Shown: positions 8,319 to 21,814, counted from the stretch's first letter. The stretch: DNA of 64,000 nucleotides from Myoxocephalus aenaeus (GCA_038501785.1 JBAMJR010000788.1:1-64000), one strand, 5' to 3'. Notes: a model not told the origin generated them from the letters alone. Numbers and translations: made by a program.

Positions 8319-8876
8319 ATCATTATGTTGAATAAAAAAAATAAAAAAAGTGATTCTTAAGTGGAGCTGGACATGCTGCTGTTCAGCATGCCGCCTCACT
8401 GACGTAATTGACACCGGAGGAACATAAGTGCTCAAACCTGGGTAAACTGTTATGCCAAGTGGCCCCTGCAGAACCAGACCCACCTCTGGAGCTCACCCCC
8501 AACCCGGCTCACCATCCGACCCTGTGGACCCACACTTAAGCACACCCCCTGAGTTAAAGACCCTATTTGGCCAATTTAGATTCTCGTGCCCCTGGTACTC
8601 CAGAATAAGAGACACTCTGGATGATAACTGACATTTGGGTTAAGAGAAGAGAATGACATTGCAACTACATTAGTATGGGCAATACAGCTAGTCCCATTGC
8701 ACATAGCCCAATGGCAGTTATTGTGGGGCTGTGTTTGCTTTCTGAGAAGGAGAAACTGCTTGCCAAGGGAAGCTAATATGCTAAAGGCATTGAACTCTGG
8801 GATTATGCCATCTGCGAACCGTGAACTGGAGGGCTGTGTCTGGGAATTCCCACCCTGTCTCTGTCTCTTCCAACTC

Positions 8877-9040
8877 ATACTTACCTGGCAGGGGAGATAC
8901 CATGATCATCAAGGTGGTTCACCCAGGGCGAGGCTCAGCCATTGCACGCCGGCTGTGCTGACCCCTGCGAATTCCCCAAATGTGGGAATCTCGACTGCAC
9001 AATTTCTGGTAGTGGGGGACTGCGTTCGCGCTCTCCCCTG
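8877..9040 (+). ncRNA. RNU1: U1 snRNA gene, unit 13
   Basis: G142; 713-bp unit with the short 3' box but CCAATTTAG downstream. Confidence 0.97.
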
Positions 9041-9048
9041 ATCATTAT

Positions 9049-9063
9049 GTTGAATAAAAAAAG
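9049..9063 (+). promoter_or_regulatory. Short 3' box of unit 13 (single 9-mer)
   Basis: Same contraction as units 8 and 11 but with CCAATTTAG downstream. This suggests either a separate slippage event or transfer of the contraction by conversion. Confidence 0.65.
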
Positions 9064-9589
9064 TGATTCTTAAGTGGAGCTGGACATGCTGCTGTTCAGC
9101 ATGCCGCCTCACTGACGTAATTGACACCGGAGGAACATAAGTGCTCAAACCTGGGTAAACTGTTATGCCAAGTGGCCCCTGCAGAACCAGACCCACCTCT
9201 GGAGCTCACCCCCAACCCGGCTCACCATCCGACCCTGTGGACCCACACTTAAGCACACCCCCTGAGTTAAAGACCCTATTTGGCCAATTTAGATTCTCGT
9301 GCCCCTGGTACTCCAGAATAAGAGACACTCTGGATGATAACTGACATTTGGGTTAAGAGAAGAGAATGACATTGCAACTACATTAGTATGGGCAATACAG
9401 CTAGTCCCATTGCACATAGCCCAATGGCAGTTATTGTGGGGCTGTGTTTGCTTTCTGAGAAGGAGAAACTGCTTGCCAAGGGAAGCTAATATGCTAAAGG
9501 CATTGAACTCTGGGATTATGCCATCTGCGAACCGTGAACTGGAGGGCTGTGTCTGGGAATTCCCACCCTGTCTCTGTCTCTTCCAACTC

Positions 9590-9753
9590 ATACTTACCTG
9601 GCAGGGGAGATACCATGATCATCAAGGTGGTTCACCCAGGGCGAGGCTCAGCCATTGCACGCCGGCTGTGCTGACCCCTGCGAATTCCCCAAATGTGGGA
9701 ATCTCGACTGCACAATTTCTGGTAGTGGGGTACTGCGTTCGCGCTCTCCCCTG
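9590..9753 (+). ncRNA. RNU1: U1 snRNA gene, unit 14 (U142 variant)
   Basis: U142; 722-bp left-type unit isolated among G142 genes. Confidence 0.97.
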
Positions 9754-10304
9754 ATCATTATGTTGAATAAAAAAAATAAAAAAAGTGATTCTTAAGTGGA
9801 GCTGGACATGCTGCTGTTCAGCATGCCGCCTCACTGACGTAATTGACACCGGAGGAACATAAGTGCTCAAACCTGGGTAAACTGTTATGCCAAGTGGCCC
9901 CTGCAGAACCAGACCCACCTCTGGAGCTCACCCCCAACCCGGCTCACCATCCGACCCTGTGGACCCACACTTAAGCACACCCCCTGAGTTAAAGACCCTA
10001 TTTGGCCAATTTAGATTCTCGTGCCCCTGGTACTCCAGAATAAGAGACACTCTGGATGATAACTGACATTTGGGTTAAGAGAAGAGAATGACATTGCAAC
10101 TACATTAGTATGGGCAATACAGCTAGTCCCATTGCACATAGCCCAATGGCAATTATTGTGGGGCTGTGTTTGCTTTCTGAGAAGGAGAAACTGCTTGCCA
10201 AGGGAAGCTAATATGCTAAAGGCATTGAACTCTGGGATTATGCGAACCGTGAACTGGAGGGCTGTGTCTGGGAATTCCCACCCTGTCTCTGTCTCTTCCA
10301 ACTC

Positions 10305-10468
10305 ATACTTACCTGGCAGGGGAGATACCATGATCATCAAGGTGGTTCACCCAGGGCGAGGCTCAGCCATTGCACGCCGGCTGTGCTGACCCCTGCGAAT
10401 TCCCCAAATGTGGGAATCTCGACTGCACAATTTCTGGTAGTGGGGGACTGCGTTCGCGCTCTCCCCTG
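10305..10468 (+). ncRNA. RNU1: U1 snRNA gene, unit 15
   Basis: G142; 7-bp promoter deletion; a private G to A at 10152 (GGCAATTATTG) in the upstream flank. Confidence 0.97.
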
Positions 10469-11026
10469 ATCATTATGTTGAATAAAAAAAATAAAAAAAG
10501 TGATTCTTAAGTGGAGCTGGACATGCTGCTGTTCAGCATGCCGCCTCACTGACGTAATTGACACCGGAGGAACATAAGTGCTCAAACCTGGGTAAACTGT
10601 TATGCCAAGTGGCCCCTGCAGAACCAGACCCACCTCTGGAGCTCACCCCCAACCCGGCTCACCATCCGACCCTGTGGACCCACACTTAAGCACACCCCCT
10701 GAGTTAAAGACCCTATTTGGCCAATTTAGATTCTCGTGCCCCTGGTACTCCAGAATAAGAGACACTCTGGATGATAACTGACATTTGGGTTAAGAGAAGA
10801 GAATGACATTGCAACTACATTAGTATGGGCAATACAGCTAGTCCCATTGCACATAGCCCAATGGCAGTTATTGTGGGGCTGTGTTTGCTTTCTGAGAAGG
10901 AGAAACTGCTTGCCAAGGGAAGCTAATATGCTAAAGGCATTGAACTCTGGGATTATGCCATCTGCGAACCGTGAACTGGAGGGCTGTGTCTGGGAATTCC
11001 CACCCTGTCTCTGTCTCTTCCAACTC

Positions 11027-11190
11027 ATACTTACCTGGCAGGGGAGATACCATGATCATCAAGGTGGTTCACCCAGGGCGAGGCTCAGCCATTGCACGCC
11101 GGCTGTGCTGACCCCTGCGAATTCCCCAACTGTGGGAATCTCGACTGCACAATTTCTGGTAGTGGGGGACTGCGTTCGCGCTCTCCCCTG
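11027..11190 (+). ncRNA. RNU1: U1 snRNA gene, unit 16 (A104C)
   Basis: G142. The loop of stem-loop III reads CAACUGU instead of CAAAUGU (A to C at RNA position 104), seen only here. The spacer has CCCCGTGG and a private TCTAGAATAAG near the unit end. Confidence 0.96.
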
Positions 11191-11741
11191 ATCATTATGT
11201 TGAATAAAAAAAATAAAAAAAGTGATTCTTAAGTGGAGCTGGACATGCTGCTGTTCAGCATGCCGCCTCACTGACGTAATTGACACCGGAGGAACATAAG
11301 TGCTCAAACCTGGGTAAACTGTTATGCCAAGTGGCCCCTGCAGAACCAGACCCACCTCTGGAGCTCACCCCCAACCCGGCTCACCATCCGACCCCGTGGA
11401 CCCACACTTAAGCACACCCCCTGAGTTAAAGACCCTATTTGGCCAATTTAGATTCTCGTGCCCCTGGTACTCTAGAATAAGAGACACTCTGGATGATAAC
11501 TGACATTTGGGTTAAGAGAAGAGAATGACATTGCAACTACATTAGTATGGGCAATACAGCTAGTCCCATTGCACATAGCCCAATGGCAGTTATTGTGGGG
11601 CTGTGTTTGCTTTCTGAGAAGGAGAAACTGCTTGCCAAGGGAAGCTAATATGCTAAAGGCATTGAACTCTGGGATTATGCGAACCGTGAACTGGAGGGCT
11701 GTGTCTGGGAATTCCCACCCTGTCTCTGTCTCTTCCAACTC

Positions 11742-11904
11742 ATACTTACCTGGCAGGGGAGATACCATGATCATCAAGTGGTTCACCCAGGGCGAGGCTC
11801 AGCCATTGCACGCCGGCTGTGCTGACCCCTGCGAATTCCCCAAATGTGGGAATCTCGACTGCACAATTTCTGGTAGTGGGGGACTGCGTTCGCGCTCTCC
11901 CCTG
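11742..11904 (+). ncRNA. RNU1: U1 snRNA gene, unit 17 (one-base deletion in stem-loop I)
   Basis: 163 nt: one of the two G bases at 37-38 is missing (CATCAAGTGG), next to the U1-70K-binding loop. The unit also has the 7-bp promoter deletion and G to A in the 3' box (GTTAAAT, 11916). It carries the largest number of private changes I noticed and may be a decaying copy, although promoter, Sm-type site and 3' end remain. Confidence 0.92.
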
Positions 11905-12462
11905 ATCATTATGTTAAATAAAAAAAATAAAAAAAGTGATTCTTAAGTGGAGCTGGACATGCTGCTGTTCAGCATGCCGCCTCACTGACGTAATTGACAC
12001 CGGAGGAACATAAGTGCTCAAACCTGGGTAAACTGTTATGCCAAGTGGCCCCTGCAGAACCAGACCCACCTCTGGAGCTCACCCCCAACCCGGCTCACCA
12101 TCCGACCCTGTGGACCCACACTTAAGCACACCCCCTGAGTTAAAGACCCTATTTGGCCAATTTAGATTCTCGTGCCCCTGGTACTCCAGAATAAGAGACA
12201 CTCTGGATGATAACTGACATTTGGGTTAAGAGAAGAGAATGACATTGCAACTACATTAGTATGGGCAATACAGCTAGTCCCATTGCACATAGCCCAATGG
12301 CAGTTATTGTGGGGCTGTGTTTGCTTTCTGAGAAGGAGAAACTGCTTGCCAAGGGAAGCTAATATGCTAAAGGCATTGAACTCTGGGATTATGCCATCTG
12401 CGAACCGTGAACTGGAGGGCTGTGTCTGGGAATTCCCACCCTGTCTCTGTCTCTTCCAACTC

Positions 12463-12626
12463 ATACTTACCTGGCAGGGGAGATACCATGATCATCAAGG
12501 TGGTTCACCCAGGGCGAGGCTCAGCCATTGCACGCCGGCTGTGCTGACCCCTGCGAATTCCCCAAATGTGGGAATCTCGACTGCACAATTTCTGGTAGTG
12601 GGGTACTGCGTTCGCGCTCTCCCCTG
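12463..12626 (+). ncRNA. RNU1: U1 snRNA gene, unit 18 (U142 variant)
   Basis: First of twelve consecutive U142 genes (units 18-29); 722-bp left-type unit. Confidence 0.97.
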
Positions 12627-13184
12627 ATCATTATGTTGAATAAAAAAAATAAAAAAAGTGATTCTTAAGTGGAGCTGGACATGCTGCTGTTCAGCATGCC
12701 GCCTCACTGACGTAATTGACACCGGAGGAACATAAGTGCTCAAACCTGGGTAAACTGTTATGCCAAGTGGCCCCTGCAGAACCAGACCCACCTCTGGAGC
12801 TCACCCCCAACCCGGCTCACCATCCGACCCTGTGGACCCACACTTAAGCACACCCCCTGAGTTAAAGACCCTATTTGGCCAATTTAGATTCTCGTGCCCC
12901 TGGTACTCCAGAATAAGAGACACTCTGGATGATAACTGACATTTGGGTTAAGAGAAGAGAATGACATTGCAACTACATTAGTATGGGCAATACAGCTAGT
13001 CCCATTGCACATAGCCCAATGGCAGTTATTGTGGGGCTGTGTTTGCTTTCTGAGAAGGAGAAACTGCTTGCCAAGGGAAGCTAATATGCTAAAGGCATTG
13101 AACTCTGGGATTATGCCATCTGCGAACCGTGAACTGGAGGGCTGTGTCTGGGAATTCCCACCCTGTCTCTGTCTCTTCCAACTC

Positions 13185-13348
13185 ATACTTACCTGGCAGG
13201 GGAGATACCATGATCATCAAGGTGGTTCACCCAGGGCGAGGCTCAGCCATTGCACGCCGGCTGTGCTGACCCCTGCGAATTCCCCAAATGTGGGAATCTC
13301 GACTGCACAATTTCTGGTAGTGGGGTACTGCGTTCGCGCTCTCCCCTG
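13185..13348 (+). ncRNA. RNU1: U1 snRNA gene, unit 19 (U142 variant)
   Basis: U142; 722 bp; same markers as unit 18. Confidence 0.97.
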
Positions 13349-13899
13349 ATCATTATGTTGAATAAAAAAAATAAAAAAAGTGATTCTTAAGTGGAGCTGG
13401 ACATGCTGCTGTTCAGCATGCCGCCTCACTGACGTAATTGACACCGGAGGAACATAAGTGCTCAAACCTGGGTAAACTGTTATGCCAAGTGGCCCCTGCA
13501 GAACCAGACCCACCTCTGGAGCTCACCCCCAACCCGGCTCACCATCCGACCCTGTGGACCCACACTTAAGCACACCCCCTGAGTTAAAGACCCTATTTGG
13601 CCAATTTAGATTCTCGTGCCCCTGGTACTCCAGAATAAGAGACACTCTGGATGATAACTGACATTTGGGTTAAGAGAAGAGAATGACATTGCAACTACAT
13701 TAGTATGGGCAATACAGCTAGTCCCATTGCACATAGCCCAATGGCAGTTATTGTGGGGCTGTGTTTGCTTTCTGAGAAGGAGAAACTGCTTGCCAAGGGA
13801 AGCTAATATGCTAAAGGCATTGAACTCTGGGATTATGCGAACCGTGAACTGGAGGGCTGTGTCTGGGAATTCCCACCCTGTCTCTGTCTCTTCCAACTC

Positions 13900-14063
13900 A
13901 TACTTACCTGGCAGGGGAGATACCATGATCATCAAGGTGGTTCACCCAGGGCGAGGCTCAGCCATTGCACGCCGGCTGTGCTGACCCCTGCGAATTCCCC
14001 AAATGTGGGAATCTCGACTGCACAATTTCTGGTAGTGGGGTACTGCGTTCGCGCTCTCCCCTG
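13900..14063 (+). ncRNA. RNU1: U1 snRNA gene, unit 20 (U142 variant)
   Basis: U142 with the 7-bp promoter deletion; third member of a 3-unit higher-order repeat (units 18-20). Confidence 0.97.
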
Positions 14064-14621
14064 ATCATTATGTTGAATAAAAAAAATAAAAAAAGTGATT
14101 CTTAAGTGGAGCTGGACATGCTGCTGTTCAGCATGCCGCCTCACTGACGTAATTGACACCGGAGGAACATAAGTGCTCAAACCTGGGTAAACTGTTATGC
14201 CAAGTGGCCCCTGCAGAACCAGACCCACCTCTGGAGCTCACCCCCAACCCGGCTCACCATCCGACCCTGTGGACCCACACTTAAGCACACCCCCTGAGTT
14301 AAAGACCCTATTTGGCCAATTTAGATTCTCGTGCCCCTGGTACTCCAGAATAAGAGACACTCTGGATGATAACTGACATTTGGGTTAAGAGAAGAGAATG
14401 ACATTGCAACTACATTAGTATGGGCAATACAGCTAGTCCCATTGCACATAGCCCAATGGCAGTTATTGTGGGGCTGTGTTTGCTTTCTGAGAAGGAGAAA
14501 CTGCTTGCCAAGGGAAGCTAATATGCTAAAGGCATTGAACTCTGGGATTATGCCATCTGCGAACCGTGAACTGGAGGGCTGTGTCTGGGAATTCCCACCC
14601 TGTCTCTGTCTCTTCCAACTC

Positions 14622-14785
14622 ATACTTACCTGGCAGGGGAGATACCATGATCATCAAGGTGGTTCACCCAGGGCGAGGCTCAGCCATTGCACGCCGGCTG
14701 TGCTGACCCCTGCGAATTCCCCAAATGTGGGAATCTCGACTGCACAATTTCTGGTAGTGGGGTACTGCGTTCGCGCTCTCCCCTG
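14622..14785 (+). ncRNA. RNU1: U1 snRNA gene, unit 21 (U142 variant)
   Basis: U142; 722 bp; start of the second trimer. Confidence 0.97.
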
Positions 14786-15343
14786 ATCATTATGTTGAAT
14801 AAAAAAAATAAAAAAAGTGATTCTTAAGTGGAGCTGGACATGCTGCTGTTCAGCATGCCGCCTCACTGACGTAATTGACACCGGAGGAACATAAGTGCTC
14901 AAACCTGGGTAAACTGTTATGCCAAGTGGCCCCTGCAGAACCAGACCCACCTCTGGAGCTCACCCCCAACCCGGCTCACCATCCGACCCTGTGGACCCAC
15001 ACTTAAGCACACCCCCTGAGTTAAAGACCCTATTTGGCCAATTTAGATTCTCGTGCCCCTGGTACTCCAGAATAAGAGACACTCTGGATGATAACTGACA
15101 TTTGGGTTAAGAGAAGAGAATGACATTGCAACTACATTAGTATGGGCAATACAGCTAGTCCCATTGCACATAGCCCAATGGCAGTTATTGTGGGGCTGTG
15201 TTTGCTTTCTGAGAAGGAGAAACTGCTTGCCAAGGGAAGCTAATATGCTAAAGGCATTGAACTCTGGGATTATGCCATCTGCGAACCGTGAACTGGAGGG
15301 CTGTGTCTGGGAATTCCCACCCTGTCTCTGTCTCTTCCAACTC

Positions 15344-15507
15344 ATACTTACCTGGCAGGGGAGATACCATGATCATCAAGGTGGTTCACCCAGGGCGAGG
15401 CTCAGCCATTGCACGCCGGCTGTGCTGACCCCTGCGAATTCCCCAAATGTGGGAATCTCGACTGCACAATTTCTGGTAGTGGGGTACTGCGTTCGCGCTC
15501 TCCCCTG
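15344..15507 (+). ncRNA. RNU1: U1 snRNA gene, unit 22 (U142 variant)
   Basis: U142; 722 bp; second member of the trimer 21-23. Confidence 0.97.
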
Positions 15508-16058
15508 ATCATTATGTTGAATAAAAAAAATAAAAAAAGTGATTCTTAAGTGGAGCTGGACATGCTGCTGTTCAGCATGCCGCCTCACTGACGTAATTGA
15601 CACCGGAGGAACATAAGTGCTCAAACCTGGGTAAACTGTTATGCCAAGTGGCCCCTGCAGAACCAGACCCACCTCTGGAGCTCACCCCCAACCCGGCTCA
15701 CCATCCGACCCTGTGGACCCACACTTAAGCACACCCCCTGAGTTAAAGACCCTATTTGGCCAATTTAGATTCTCGTGCCCCTGGTACTCCAGAATAAGAG
15801 ACACTCTGGATGATAACTGACATTTGGGTTAAGAGAAGAGAATGACATTGCAACTACATTAGTATGGGCAATACAGCTAGTCCCATTGCACATAGCCCAA
15901 TGGCAGTTATTGTGGGGCTGTGTTTGCTTTCTGAGAAGGAGAAACTGCTTGCCAAGGGAAGCTAATATGCTAAAGGCATTGAACTCTGGGATTATGCGAA
16001 CCGTGAACTGGAGGGCTGTGTCTGGGAATTCCCACCCTGTCTCTGTCTCTTCCAACTC

Positions 16059-16222
16059 ATACTTACCTGGCAGGGGAGATACCATGATCATCAAGGTGGT
16101 TCACCCAGGGCGAGGCTCAGCCATTGCACGCCGGCTGTGCTGACCCCTGCGAATTCCCCAAATGTGGGAATCTCGACTGCACAATTTCTGGTAGTGGGGT
16201 ACTGCGTTCGCGCTCTCCCCTG
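16059..16222 (+). ncRNA. RNU1: U1 snRNA gene, unit 23 (U142 variant)
   Basis: U142 with the 7-bp promoter deletion; closes the trimer 21-23. Confidence 0.97.
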
Positions 16223-16780
16223 ATCATTATGTTGAATAAAAAAAATAAAAAAAGTGATTCTTAAGTGGAGCTGGACATGCTGCTGTTCAGCATGCCGCCT
16301 CACTGACGTAATTGACACCGGAGGAACATAAGTGCTCAAACCTGGGTAAACTGTTATGCCAAGTGGCCCCTGCAGAACCAGACCCACCTCTGGAGCTCAC
16401 CCCCAACCCGGCTCACCATCCGACCCTGTGGACCCACACTTAAGCACACCCCCTGAGTTAAAGACCCTATTTGGCCAATTTAGATTCTCGTGCCCCTGGT
16501 ACTCCAGAATAAGAGACACTCTGGATGATAACTGACATTTGGGTTAAGAGAAGAGAATGACATTGCAACTACATTAGTATGGGCAATACAGCTAGTCCCA
16601 TTGCACATAGCCCAATGGCAGTTATTGTGGGGCTGTGTTTGCTTTCTGAGAAGGAGAAACTGCTTGCCAAGGGAAGCTAATATGCTAAAGGCATTGAACT
16701 CTGGGATTATGCCATCTGCGAACCGTGAACTGGAGGGCTGTGTCTGGGAATTCCCACCCTGTCTCTGTCTCTTCCAACTC

Positions 16781-16944
16781 ATACTTACCTGGCAGGGGAG
16801 ATACCATGATCATCAAGGTGGTTCACCCAGGGCGAGGCTCAGCCATTGCACGCCGGCTGTGCTGACCCCTGCGAATTCCCCAAATGTGGGAATCTCGACT
16901 GCACAATTTCTGGTAGTGGGGTACTGCGTTCGCGCTCTCCCCTG
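16781..16944 (+). ncRNA. RNU1: U1 snRNA gene, unit 24 (U142 variant)
   Basis: U142; 722 bp; part of a dimer (24-25) where the trimer pattern has lost one unit. Confidence 0.97.
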
Positions 16945-17495
16945 ATCATTATGTTGAATAAAAAAAATAAAAAAAGTGATTCTTAAGTGGAGCTGGACAT
17001 GCTGCTGTTCAGCATGCCGCCTCACTGACGTAATTGACACCGGAGGAACATAAGTGCTCAAACCTGGGTAAACTGTTATGCCAAGTGGCCCCTGCAGAAC
17101 CAGACCCACCTCTGGAGCTCACCCCCAACCCGGCTCACCATCCGACCCTGTGGACCCACACTTAAGCACACCCCCTGAGTTAAAGACCCTATTTGGCCAA
17201 TTTAGATTCTCGTGCCCCTGGTACTCCAGAATAAGAGACACTCTGGATGATAACTGACATTTGGGTTAAGAGAAGAGAATGACATTGCAACTACATTAGT
17301 ATGGGCAATACAGCTAGTCCCATTGCACATAGCCCAATGGCAGTTATTGTGGGGCTGTGTTTGCTTTCTGAGAAGGAGAAACTGCTTGCCAAGGGAAGCT
17401 AATATGCTAAAGGCATTGAACTCTGGGATTATGCGAACCGTGAACTGGAGGGCTGTGTCTGGGAATTCCCACCCTGTCTCTGTCTCTTCCAACTC

Positions 17496-17659
17496 ATACT
17501 TACCTGGCAGGGGAGATACCATGATCATCAAGGTGGTTCACCCAGGGCGAGGCTCAGCCATTGCACGCCGGCTGTGCTGACCCCTGCGAATTCCCCAAAT
17601 GTGGGAATCTCGACTGCACAATTTCTGGTAGTGGGGTACTGCGTTCGCGCTCTCCCCTG
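17496..17659 (+). ncRNA. RNU1: U1 snRNA gene, unit 25 (U142 variant)
   Basis: U142 with the 7-bp promoter deletion; only two units after the previous deletion unit. Confidence 0.97.
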
Positions 17660-18217
17660 ATCATTATGTTGAATAAAAAAAATAAAAAAAGTGATTCTTA
17701 AGTGGAGCTGGACATGCTGCTGTTCAGCATGCCGCCTCACTGACGTAATTGACACCGGAGGAACATAAGTGCTCAAACCTGGGTAAACTGTTATGCCAAG
17801 TGGCCCCTGCAGAACCAGACCCACCTCTGGAGCTCACCCCCAACCCGGCTCACCATCCGACCCTGTGGACCCACACTTAAGCACACCCCCTGAGTTAAAG
17901 ACCCTATTTGGCCAATTTAGATTCTCGTGCCCCTGGTACTCCAGAATAAGAGACACTCTGGATGATAACTGACATTTGGGTTAAGAGAAGAGAATGACAT
18001 TGCAACTACATTAGTATGGGCAATACAGCTAGTCCCATTGCACATAGCCCAATGGCAGTTATTGTGGGGCTGTGTTTGCTTTCTGAGAAGGAGAAACTGC
18101 TTGCCAAGGGAAGCTAATATGCTAAAGGCATTGAACTCTGGGATTATGCCATCTGCGAACCGTGAACTGGAGGGCTGTGTCTGGGAATTCCCACCCTGTC
18201 TCTGTCTCTTCCAACTC

Positions 18218-18381
18218 ATACTTACCTGGCAGGGGAGATACCATGATCATCAAGGTGGTTCACCCAGGGCGAGGCTCAGCCATTGCACGCCGGCTGTGCT
18301 GACCCCTGCGAATTCCCCAAATGTGGGAATCTCGACTGCACAATTTCTGGTAGTGGGGTACTGCGTTCGCGCTCTCCCCTG
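18218..18381 (+). ncRNA. RNU1: U1 snRNA gene, unit 26 (U142 variant)
   Basis: U142; 722 bp; left-type spacer. Confidence 0.97.
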
Positions 18382-18939
18382 ATCATTATGTTGAATAAAA
18401 AAAATAAAAAAAGTGATTCTTAAGTGGAGCTGGACATGCTGCTGTTCAGCATGCCGCCTCACTGACGTAATTGACACCGGAGGAACATAAGTGCTCAAAC
18501 CTGGGTAAACTGTTATGCCAAGTGGCCCCTGCAGAACCAGACCCACCTCTGGAGCTCACCCCCAACCCGGCTCACCATCCGACCCTGTGGACCCACACTT
18601 AAGCACACCCCCTGAGTTAAAGACCCTATTTGGCCAATTTAGATTCTCGTGCCCCTGGTACTCCAGAATAAGAGACACTCTGGATGATAACTGACATTTG
18701 GGTTAAGAGAAGAGAATGACATTGCAACTACATTAGTATGGGCAATACAGCTAGTCCCATTGCACATAGCCCAATGGCAGTTATTGTGGGGCTGTGTTTG
18801 CTTTCTGAGAAGGAGAAACTGCTTGCCAAGGGAAGCTAATATGCTAAAGGCATTGAACTCTGGGATTATGCCATCTGCGAACCGTGAACTGGAGGGCTGT
18901 GTCTGGGAATTCCCACCCTGTCTCTGTCTCTTCCAACTC

Positions 18940-19103
18940 ATACTTACCTGGCAGGGGAGATACCATGATCATCAAGGTGGTTCACCCAGGGCGAGGCTCA
19001 GCCATTGCACGCCGGCTGTGCTGACCCCTGCGAATTCCCCAAATGTGGGAATCTCGACTGCACAATTTCTGGTAGTGGGGTACTGCGTTCGCGCTCTCCC
19101 CTG
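18940..19103 (+). ncRNA. RNU1: U1 snRNA gene, unit 27 (U142 variant)
   Basis: U142; 722 bp; left-type spacer. Confidence 0.97.
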
Positions 19104-19654
19104 ATCATTATGTTGAATAAAAAAAATAAAAAAAGTGATTCTTAAGTGGAGCTGGACATGCTGCTGTTCAGCATGCCGCCTCACTGACGTAATTGACACC
19201 GGAGGAACATAAGTGCTCAAACCTGGGTAAACTGTTATGCCAAGTGGCCCCTGCAGAACCAGACCCACCTCTGGAGCTCACCCCCAACCCGGCTCACCAT
19301 CCGACCCTGTGGACCCACACTTAAGCACACCCCCTGAGTTAAAGACCCTATTTGGCCAATTTAGATTCTCGTGCCCCTGGTACTCCAGAATAAGAGACAC
19401 TCTGGATGATAACTGACATTTGGGTTAAGAGAAGAGAATGACATTGCAACTACATTAGTATGGGCAATACAGCTAGTCCCATTGCACATAGCCCAATGGC
19501 AGTTATTGTGGGGCTGTGTTTGCTTTCTGAGAAGGAGAAACTGCTTGCCAAGGGAAGCTAATATGCTAAAGGCATTGAACTCTGGGATTATGCGAACCGT
19601 GAACTGGAGGGCTGTGTCTGGGAATTCCCACCCTGTCTCTGTCTCTTCCAACTC

Positions 19655-19818
19655 ATACTTACCTGGCAGGGGAGATACCATGATCATCAAGGTGGTTCAC
19701 CCAGGGCGAGGCTCAGCCATTGCACGCCGGCTGTGCTGACCCCTGCGAATTCCCCAAATGTGGGAATCTCGACTGCACAATTTCTGGTAGTGGGGTACTG
19801 CGTTCGCGCTCTCCCCTG
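19655..19818 (+). ncRNA. RNU1: U1 snRNA gene, unit 28 (U142 variant)
   Basis: U142 with the 7-bp promoter deletion; counterpart of unit 1 in the 19.4-kb offset duplication. Confidence 0.97.
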
Positions 19819-20376
19819 ATCATTATGTTGAATAAAAAAAATAAAAAAAGTGATTCTTAAGTGGAGCTGGACATGCTGCTGTTCAGCATGCCGCCTCACT
19901 GACGTAATTGACACCGGAGGAACATAAGTGCTCAAACCTGGGTAAACTGTTATGCCAAGTGGCCCCTGCAGAACCAGACCCACCTCTGGAGCTCACCCCC
20001 AACCCGGCTCACCATCCGACCCTGTGGACCCACACTTAAGCACACCCCCTGAGTTAAAGACCCTATTTGGCCAATTTAGATTCTCGTGCCCCTGGTACTC
20101 CAGAATAAGAGACACTCTGGATGATAACTGACATTTGGGTTAAGAGAAGAGAATGACATTGCAACTACATTAGTATGGGCAATACAGCTAGTCCCATTGC
20201 ACATAGCCCAATGGCAGTTATTGTGGGGCTGTGTTTGCTTTCTGAGAAGGAGAAACTGCTTGCCAAGGGAAGCTAATATGCTAAAGGCATTGAACTCTGG
20301 GATTATGCCATCTGCGAACCGTGAACTGGAGGGCTGTGTCTGGGAATTCCCACCCTGTCTCTGTCTCTTCCAACTC

Positions 20377-20540
20377 ATACTTACCTGGCAGGGGAGATAC
20401 CATGATCATCAAGGTGGTTCACCCAGGGCGAGGCTCAGCCATTGCACGCCGGCTGTGCTGACCCCTGCGAATTCCCCAAATGTGGGAATCTCGACTGCAC
20501 AATTTCTGGTAGTGGGGTACTGCGTTCGCGCTCTCCCCTG
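20377..20540 (+). ncRNA. RNU1: U1 snRNA gene, unit 29 (U142 variant)
   Basis: U142; counterpart of unit 2. Confidence 0.97.
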
Positions 20541-21098
20541 ATCATTATGTTGAATAAAAAAAATAAAAAAAGTGATTCTTAAGTGGAGCTGGACATGCTG
20601 CTGTTCAGCATGCCGCCTCACTGACGTAATTGACACCGGAGGAACATAAGTGCTCAAACCTGGGTAAACTGTTATGCCAAGTGGCCCCTGCAGAACCAGA
20701 CCCACCTCTGGAGCTCACCCCCAACCCGGCTCACCATCCGACCCTGTGGACCCACACTTAAGCACACCCCCTGAGTTAAAGACCCTATTTGGCCAATTTA
20801 GATTCTCGTGCCCCTGGTACTCCAGAATAAGAGACACTCTGGATGATAACTGACATTTGGGTTAAGAGAAGAGAATGACATTGCAACTACATTAGTATGG
20901 GCAATACAGCTAGTCCCATTGCACATAGCCCAATGGCAGTTATTGTGGGGCTGTGTTTGCTTTCTGAGAAGGAGAAACTGCTTGCCAAGGGAAGCTAATA
21001 TGCTAAAGGCATTGAACTCTGGGATTATGCCATCTGCGAACCGTGAACTGGAGGGCTGTGTCTGGGAATTCCCACCCTGTCTCTGTCTCTTCCAACTC

Positions 21099-21262
21099 AT
21101 ACTTACCTGGCAGGGGAGATACCATGATCATCAAGGTGGTTCACCCAGGGCGAGGCTCAGCCATTGCACGCCGGCTGTGCTGACCCCTGCGAATTCCCCA
21201 AATGTGGGAATCTCGACTGCACAATTTCTGGTAGTGGGGGACTGCGTTCGCGCTCTCCCCTG
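21099..21262 (+). ncRNA. RNU1: U1 snRNA gene, unit 30
   Basis: G142; 723-bp unit with the extra A in the 3' box, shared only with unit 3 and placed 19411 bp downstream of it. Confidence 0.97.
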
Positions 21263-21814
21263 ATCATTATGTTGAATAAAAAAAATAAAAAAAAGTGATT
21301 CTTAAGTGGAGCTGGACATGCTGCTGTTCAGCATGCCGCCTCACTGACGTAATTGACACCGGAGGAACATAAGTGCTCAAACCTGGGTAAACTGTTATGC
21401 CAAGTGGCCCCTGCAGAACCAGACCCACCTCTGGAGCTCACCCCCAACCCGGCTCACCATCCGACCCTGTGGACCCACACTTAAGCACACCCCCTGAGTT
21501 AAAGACCCTATTTGGCCAATTTAGATTCTCGTGCCCCTGGTACTCCAGAATAAGAGACACTCTGGATGATAACTGACATTTGGGTTAAGAGAAGAGAATG
21601 ACATTGCAACTACATTAGTATGGGCAATACAGCTAGTCCCATTGCACATAGCCCAATGGCAGTTATTGTGGGGCTGTGTTTGCTTTCTGAGAAGGAGAAA
21701 CTGCTTGCCAAGGGAAGCTAATATGCTAAAGGCATTGAACTCTGGGATTATGCGAACCGTGAACTGGAGGGCTGTGTCTGGGAATTCCCACCCTGTCTCT
21801 GTCTCTTCCAACTC

